The translations under genes were made by a program, and so were the position numbers. Of a stretch of DNA of 14,138 bases, positions 12,923-14,138 are shown one piece after another (position 1 is the stretch's first letter; each line of letters begins with the position of its first letter). A model generated the notes under the pieces. The model saw only the letters and a list, made by a program, of their open reading frames with translations, did not search any database and was not told where the DNA came from. The stretch is from JBBSHJ01 sp038253135 (lineage in GTDB: Bacteria; Actinomycetota; Actinomycetes; Mycobacteriales; QHCD01), in the NCBI GenBank assembly GCA_038253135.1, contig JBBSHJ010000086.1, positions 1-14,138 on the forward strand, read 5' to 3'.

Positions 12923-13651
12923 GTGGCCTACCCCGAGCGAGCGCTCGCCAGCGACGAGAAGGTCGTGCGGCACCTGCACCCGCACTGGATCACGATGATC
13001 CTGCCCGTGCTCGCCCTGATCATCGCGGCCGGTCTCGGCAGCTTCCTGATCGCGATCCTGCCCGGCGGTGGCGCGCACCTGCCGCTGCTGATCGTGGTGC
13101 TCGTCGTGGCGATCGCCGTGCTCGTCTGGTTCTTCATCATCCCGTTCCTGCGCTGGCGGACCACGCATTACGTCGTCACCACGCACCGGGTCCTCATCCG
13201 CACCGGGATCCTCAACCACGTCGGCCATGACATCCAACTGCAGCGGATCAACGACGTCGGTTTCCGCCAGAACATCTGGGAGCGGATGATCGGCGCCGGC
13301 TCGATCACGATCGAGTCCGCCAGCGAGCATGGGCAGGAGATCCTCGAGGACGTCCCGCACGCCGACGACGTCCAGCAGCTGCTCAATCAGCTGGTCGAGG
13401 CCGATTCGATCCGGCGCGAGTCGGGGGGCCGGTCGGCTGCCGCCGGCGGGGCGAGCGGTCCACGGACCGACCCGCGTATCGACACCGGCGAGGCGGCCGA
13501 GCAGGGCGGGCACGAGGACGGGTATGAAGGCTACGAAGGTGAGGCGGCCGACTCCCAGCCGTCCGGCGATCCGGACCGCGATCCCGGTCCGGGAGGGACG
13601 CGACGGCTCGGCGGTCGGCGGTCTACCCGTCGCCGCGACATCGACCGCTGA
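12923..13651 (+). CDS. Membrane protein with bacterial PH domain (YdbS/YdbT-like)
   Basis: The 242-residue protein has two close membrane segments, about 23-46 and 53-76, joined by a short Gly-rich loop. A bacterial PH (bPH2, DUF304-type) domain follows, about 77-160: RWRTTHYVVTTHRVLIRTGIL, then HDIQLQRINDVGFRQNIWERM, then AGSITIESASEHG and the acidic LEDVPHADDVQQLLNQL. This layout is that of short actinobacterial PH-domain membrane proteins commonly found near birA. Their function is not established. The final 80 residues are disordered in character: Gly/Ala-rich, then acidic with a GYEGYEGE repeat, and finally a strongly basic end (RRLGGRRSTRRRDIDR). The GTG start is set by a GAGGAGG site. 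The protein converges on the micro-ORF array to its right. Confidence 0.88.
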   Translation: MAYPERALASDEKVVRHLHPHWITMILPVLALIIAAGLGSFLIAILPGGGAHLPLLIVVLVVAIAVLVWFFIIPFLRWRTTHYVVTTHRVLIRTGILNHVGHDIQLQRINDVGFRQNIWERMIGAGSITIESASEHGQEILEDVPHADDVQQLLNQLVEADSIRRESGGRSAAAGGASGPRTDPRIDTGEAAEQGGHEDGYEGYEGEAADSQPSGDPDRDPGPGGTRRLGGRRSTRRRDIDR

Positions 13652-13766
13652 CGGCGCGGCGTCGCGGCGCTGCTGGTGGACGTGGCCGGCAGCGGCACAG
13701 CACCCGGTGGGGAATCGTGGTCCCAGCGCTTGCGACCGGCGCCGCCTGCTGCTTCGTCCGGGCTTG

Positions 13767-13788
13767 CCGGGCGAGGCGATCCGCCCGG
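13767..13788. terminator. GC-rich hairpin after the PH-domain gene
   Basis: CCGGGCG (13767-13773) pairs with CGCCCGG (13782-13788) around an 8-nt loop. The stem can extend by a G-U and a U-A pair. It lies about 115 bp after the PH gene stop. Confidence 0.45.
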
Positions 13789-13805
13789 TAGGACGGTGCG
13801 TTACG

Positions 13806-13836
13806 GGATCGGCCATCGAGGGGTGTTGTCCGATCC
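13806..13836. terminator. Inverted repeat just beyond the last micro-ORF
   Basis: GGATCGG (13806-13812) pairs with CCGATCC (13830-13836) around a 17-nt loop. It lies 8 bp past the stop of the leftmost micro-ORF, read on the minus strand, where a terminator for the array would be expected. Confidence 0.4.
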
Positions 13837-13843
13837 GGTGCGG

Positions 13844-13867
13844 TCAGAGCCAGTTGGTGCCGCGCAT
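13844..13867 (-). CDS. Micro-ORF copy 1, peptide MRGTNWL
   Basis: The ATG at 13865-13867 opens a seven-codon frame ending in TGA at 13844-13846. AGGAAGG (13877-13883) stands 9 nt before the ATG. Between this ATG and the in-frame stop of the previous unit there is no other ATG, GTG or TTG. The peptide has one Arg, one Trp and a hydrophobic end, and no leader region. I do not recognise it from any described precursor. This is the last copy in the direction of transcription. Coding is inferred from the repeated preservation of start, stop and ribosome-binding site. Confidence 0.55.
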   Translation of the reverse strand: MRGTNWL

Positions 13868-13915
13868 CGGGGTTGTCCTTCCTACGGGTCGCGATGGTTT
13901 GCCGGGTGCTGGGGT

Positions 13916-13939
13916 TCAGAGCCAGTTGGTGCCGCGCAT
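13916..13939 (-). CDS. Micro-ORF copy 2, peptide MRGTNWL
   Basis: It is identical to copy 1 in frame, Shine-Dalgarno-like site (13949-13955) and spacing. The whole 72-bp unit is the same as unit 1, which points to recent duplication. Confidence 0.55.
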   Translation of the reverse strand: MRGTNWL

Positions 13940-13987
13940 CGGGGTTGTCCTTCCTACGGGTCGCGATGGTTTGCCGGGTGCTGGGGT

Positions 13988-14011
13988 TCAGAGCCAGTTG
14001 GTGCCGCGCAT
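13988..14011 (-). CDS. Micro-ORF copy 3, peptide MRGTNWL
   Basis: The 24-bp frame is identical to the other copies. The base just before the ATG and the base just before the Shine-Dalgarno-like site (14021-14027) differ from the other units, so both changes lie outside the coding bases. The distal spacer is of the shorter, 66-bp class. Confidence 0.55.
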   Translation of the reverse strand: MRGTNWL

Positions 14012-14053
14012 GGGGGTTGTCCTTCCTGCGGGTCGGGCGGGTGGTACCGGGGT

Positions 14054-14077
14054 TCAGAGCCAGTTGGTGCCGCGCAT
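14054..14077 (-). CDS. Micro-ORF copy 4, peptide MRGTNWL
   Basis: The 24-bp frame is the same, with AGGAAGG at 14087-14093. The unit is of the 66-bp class, so an identical peptide is kept beside a spacer unlike that of copies 1 and 2. Confidence 0.55.
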   Translation of the reverse strand: MRGTNWL

Positions 14078-14119
14078 CGGGGTTGTCCTTCCTACGGGTC
14101 GGGCGGGTGGTACCGGGGT

Positions 14120-14138
14120 TCAGAGCCAGTTGGTGCCG
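14120..14138 (-). CDS. Micro-ORF copy 5, cut by the window end
   Basis: The last 19 bases match the first 19 of the 24-bp frame and encode the end of the peptide (GTNWL and stop). The start codon and ribosome-binding site would lie just outside the window. Confidence 0.45.

Larger units (their letters stand above)
13652..13843. other. Intergenic stretch with hairpins between the PH gene and the micro-ORF array
   Basis: I see no supported gene in these 192 bp. It holds two inverted repeats, at 13767-13788 and 13806-13836, that could end transcription from the PH gene (left) and from the minus-strand array (right). A minus-strand frame running through here and across the PH gene is open only because of high GC. 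Confidence 0.5.
13844..14138. repeat. Tandem repeat array, four full units and a fifth cut by the window end
   Basis: Units begin at 13844, 13916, 13988, 14054 and 14120. The first two are 72 bp and identical. The next two are 66 bp and differ from each other at two bases. About 45 bp is common to all full units: the micro-ORF, its leader and the Shine-Dalgarno-like site. The remainder exists in two versions, one per length class. All unit lengths are multiples of three. The array runs out of the window on the right. Confidence 0.95.

Noticed and set aside
12827..13816. 329-codon minus-strand frame opposite the PH-domain gene
   Set aside because: The plus strand encodes a clear two-span PH-domain protein with a GAGGAGG site. 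The opposite frame is compositionally biased with no domain.
13683..14138. Plus-strand open frame through the repeat array, giving 24- and 22-residue repeats of the type QSQLVPRIGVVLPTGR
   Set aside because: The frame has no ribosome site or convincing start, and two other plus frames and one minus frame are equally open because the unit lengths are multiples of three. The unit differences change residues in this frame but none in the micro-ORFs. It remains the main alternative reading.
13844..14138. CRISPR array
   Set aside because: The spacers are not unique. Units 1 and 2 are fully identical and the others share one spacer type. The units are long and contain start, stop and ribosome-binding signals.

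Overview
This is a high-GC window, with coding GC that looks well above 70% and many GTG starts. It reads as the chromosome of an actinomycete. The main marker is the actinobacterial acyl-CoA carboxylase neighbourhood: a biotin carboxylase/biotin-carrier alpha chain, maf, the small epsilon subunit, the carboxyltransferase beta chain and, divergently, birA. The order or genus cannot be fixed from the sequence alone.

Layout. (1) Positions 1-140 hold the end of a plus-strand gene for a C-terminally membrane-anchored protein, closed by a strong hairpin. (2) Positions 259-2323 on the minus strand form a short operon: an ECF sigma factor of SigE-family type, a membrane protein with an anti-sigma-like N-terminus and two external PKD-like domains, and a DUF2461 protein. 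Divergent from it is a clpP paralogue cut off just after its nucleophilic serine. Its end is marked by an inverted repeat and a G-quadruplex-prone tract. (3) Positions 2845-11385 on the minus strand form a nine-gene run: carboxyltransferase beta (pccB-like), epsilon (accE), a sucrase/ferredoxin-like protein, a PfkB sugar kinase, a KDPG-type aldolase, an SDR dehydrogenase, maf, the alpha chain and a spermidine-synthase-like protein. The kinase, aldolase and dehydrogenase look like a 2-keto-3-deoxy sugar acid catabolic set placed inside the carboxylase locus. Its products (pyruvate plus a C3 compound) would feed central metabolism, while the carboxylase would make methylmalonyl- or malonyl-CoA. 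(4) Upstream, an OmpR/PhoB-type DNA-binding domain with no receiver domain is divergent from birA. Their shared intergenic region carries four 7-bp boxes in exact 11-bp phase that match the PhoP-type direct repeat. (5) After birA comes a two-span membrane PH-domain protein.

The most unusual element is at the right edge (13844-14138). It is a tandem array of at least five near-identical 72- or 66-bp units. On the minus strand each unit encodes the same seven-residue peptide, MRGTNWL, followed by a stop, and each complete unit has its own Shine-Dalgarno-like sequence. The micro-ORFs are identical while the sequence between them varies. This looks like a multi-copy micro-peptide locus, possibly a minimal RiPP precursor or signal peptide array, whose promoter and partner genes would lie beyond the window.
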